Positions 22,785-23,742 of a stretch of DNA of 23,742 nucleotides are shown here, piece after piece (within the stretch, counting starts at the first letter, position 1; the number at the start of each line of letters is the position of its first letter). The stretch spans positions 1 through 23,742 of IMG/VR virus record IMGVR_UViG_3300032238_001186. The stretch is one strand, 5' to 3'. Source of the stretch: a virus. Under the pieces are notes generated by a model. It did no database searches. It saw nothing but the letters and a program-made list of their open reading frames with translations, and had not been told where the DNA came from. A program made the position numbers and the translations under genes.

Positions 22785-23378
22785 TCATATTAACTTAAAA
22801 GATATTCTTTTCCAATTAGGAAAATTTTTAGACAAACATCTATTTCTAATAGATGCTAATGACACACTATACACTTCACTAACTTCATTTAAAGTATTAA
22901 AAGATTTATTATCTATCAAATACTTATATTGATAATTGGTTTTCAAAGGTAAAACTTCTTTTCTTCTTTCTGCTGCTTTTTTATTCCTTTGTTCTCTTTG
23001 ATCTATTGTTAAACTTTGCCAATGAGATTTTACAGAATTACTAATATTTTTTTTATGGTCTTCTGTAATAATTTGCAGTGGTCTGACAATTTTTAATTTT
23101 GTACTGATTTTATTCTTATGCTCTTCTGTTAGTGAAGAACGACTACCAGATTTACCACCACTTTTTTTATTTAACAAATTATTTAAGATTGATATTAAAT
23201 ATTTTTCGTGTTTTAAAGCATTTTCTTCAGAAAGATTTTGTTTTAGGAATAAAATTTTATCTTTGTTTGGGCGAGGAACATTATGATTTTTATGAAATGC
23301 TCTACGCCCTTTACCTTTTCCAATGTAATAAGGTGTTCTATCTTCTCTCAAATAAGCATAAGTATAATAGGTCTCCAT
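22785..23378 (-). CDS. GIY-YIG homing endonuclease with NUMOD3-type repeats
   Basis: 197 residues from ATG 23378 (a GTG at 23423 is the alternative, but it lies before the late promoter). YYTYAYLREDRTPYYIGKGK is the GIY-YIG domain start, with YAY and YIGKG spaced as in the family, then the catalytic Arg in GRRAF and Glu in HEKYLIS. The middle has two NUMOD3-like motifs, SLTEEHKNKISTKLK and ITEDHKKNISNSVKSHW. The C-terminus FNTLNEVSEVYSVSLASIRN resembles a NUMOD1/HTH DNA-binding segment. It makes a site-specific break that spreads its own gene. It stands between two GC-rich blocks, with a T4-type late promoter just ahead. Confidence 0.9.
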   Translation of the reverse strand: METYYTYAYLREDRTPYYIGKGKGRRAFHKNHNVPRPNKDKILFLKQNLSEENALKHEKYLISILNNLLNKKSGGKSGSRSSLTEEHKNKISTKLKIVRPLQIITEDHKKNISNSVKSHWQSLTIDQREQRNKKAAERRKEVLPLKTNYQYKYLIDNKSFNTLNEVSEVYSVSLASIRNRCLSKNFPNWKRISFKLI

Positions 23379-23401
23379 AGTTTTATTTTTAGATGTAAAA
23401 C

Positions 23402-23409
23402 TATTTATA
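23402..23409 (-). promoter_or_regulatory. T4-type late promoter (TATAAATA)
   Basis: Minus strand TATAAATA, the T4 late consensus, with its end 23 nt before the ATG at 23378 of the endonuclease. Late promoters in front of homing endonuclease genes are known in T4 (I-TevI). A late transcript here could only use ATG 23378 as start, which supports that choice over GTG 23423. In AT-rich DNA an eight-base match can also arise by chance. Confidence 0.55.
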
Positions 23410-23421
23410 TGGATTGGCTCC

Positions 23422-23499
23422 ACCAGTGCTTTTAAAGTCTCTCCGTGACTAAAGGGGTTTGCTCCCGACCAGTGCGCTTTTTAAGTCATCCCGAGACTA
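23422..23499 (-). repeat. Two ~31-nt direct repeats with small hairpins
   Basis: Units at 23422-23451 and 23468-23499, 45-48 nt apart in period. On the minus strand each begins TAGTC, has a 7-nt loop, GACTT, a run of A and then GC..ACTGGT. Each can fold as AGTC-7 nt-GACT. The first unit begins on the TAG stop codon of the small gene upstream. Between them lies GC-rich DNA. They may be regulatory RNA hairpins or relics of the endonuclease insertion event. Confidence 0.6.
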
Positions 23500-23742
23500 T
23501 TGTTCCCAATCAAGAATATCATTGGGATCCATATAACAAGGATCGTTGCTCAACCATTTCGCATACTCGATATCTTCCATTGCAGTAGTAAGTTGCATAG
23601 AATTATCGAACAAATAAATGTCATTCCAACGTTTAGAGTAATAATCTTGTTTTTGCATACGGTAATCAGGCATACCGTTGAGTTCAATAATACCTTTTTC
23701 AATGAAACGGTATCCTTCTCGCTCAAGTAGAACTTTTGTCAT
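23497..23742 (-). CDS. Small unknown protein
   Basis: 81 residues beginning with ATG exactly at the right edge of the window, so a longer N-terminus cannot be excluded. The sequence MTKVLLEREGYRFIEKGIIE shows a short beta-like start. The C-terminal half is acidic (MEDIEYAKWLSNDPCYMDPN), ending DILDWEQ. There are no membrane segments and I recognise no family. Codon use looks like normal coding DNA. The next transcribed feature after it is the repeat pair that starts on its stop codon. Confidence 0.7.
   Translation of the reverse strand: MTKVLLEREGYRFIEKGIIELNGMPDYRMQKQDYYSKRWNDIYLFDNSMQLTTAMEDIEYAKWLSNDPCYMDPNDILDWEQ

Noticed and set aside
1-23742. CRISPR array, IS element or integrase
   Set aside because: No regularly spaced repeats, transposase or recombinase reading frames were seen on either strand.

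Overview
The window looks like the sugar/LPS-type cluster of a T4-like marine cyanophage (Prochlorococcus or Synechococcus myovirus). The reasons are strongly AT-rich DNA, every gene on the minus strand with ATGA-type overlaps, a T4-style late promoter (TATAAATA) in front of a GIY-YIG homing endonuclease, a GT6 glycosyltransferase of a kind reported from cyanophage P-SSM2, and no membrane-embedded polysaccharide machinery. The taxonomic call is inference: no capsid, tail or photosynthesis gene lies in the window.

Layout, in order of transcription (right to left). (1) 23742-22785: a small unknown protein, two ~31-nt direct repeats, and a GIY-YIG endonuclease lying between two GC-rich hairpin-rich blocks. 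(2) 22785-22571: a terminator hairpin overlapping a sigma70-like promoter, then a 13-codon relic of the 5' end of the cytidylyltransferase gene found 5 kb further on. (3) 22570-18505: nucleotide-sugar enzymes: RmlB-like 4,6-dehydratase, a second copy of the promoter, GDP-mannose 4,6-dehydratase, GDP-fucose synthase (or ColC), and ColD-like 3-dehydratase. (4) 18508-14311: GT11 fucosyltransferase, TagD-like cytidylyltransferase, SDR, Fe-S 3-dehydratase of the RfbH/E1 type, and GT6 glycosyltransferase. (5) 14268-9405: two methyltransferases, a GT-A glycosyltransferase, UDP-galactopyranose mutase, a GT-like protein and a sugar nucleotidyltransferase. (6) 9408-7357: cupin, RuBisCO-like protein (RLP) and a short GDPD-type phosphodiesterase, continuous with the nucleotidyltransferase. 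(7) 7360-1: glycosyltransferases, a WcbI-like protein, an SDR with an altered catalytic residue, an FkbM methyltransferase, two tandem GT4 paralogues, and a GT25 gene running off the left edge.

Taken together, the genes could make GDP-L-fucose, probably a GDP-3,6-dideoxyhexose (colitose type), UDP-galactofuranose and at least one CDP-linked or otherwise activated unit, and then assemble and methylate an elaborate glycan with about ten glycosyltransferases. No flippase, polymerase, initiating transferase or other integral membrane protein was recognised, so the product may decorate virion proteins or be grafted onto host lipid-linked sugars.

The most unusual content is the RuBisCO-like protein. 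It keeps the carbamylation/metal motif but lacks residues needed for CO2 fixation, and it is translationally coupled to a cupin, a nucleotidyltransferase and a phosphodiesterase. I read these as a candidate undescribed sugar-modification module. No unexplained gene-free stretch longer than 300 bases is present.
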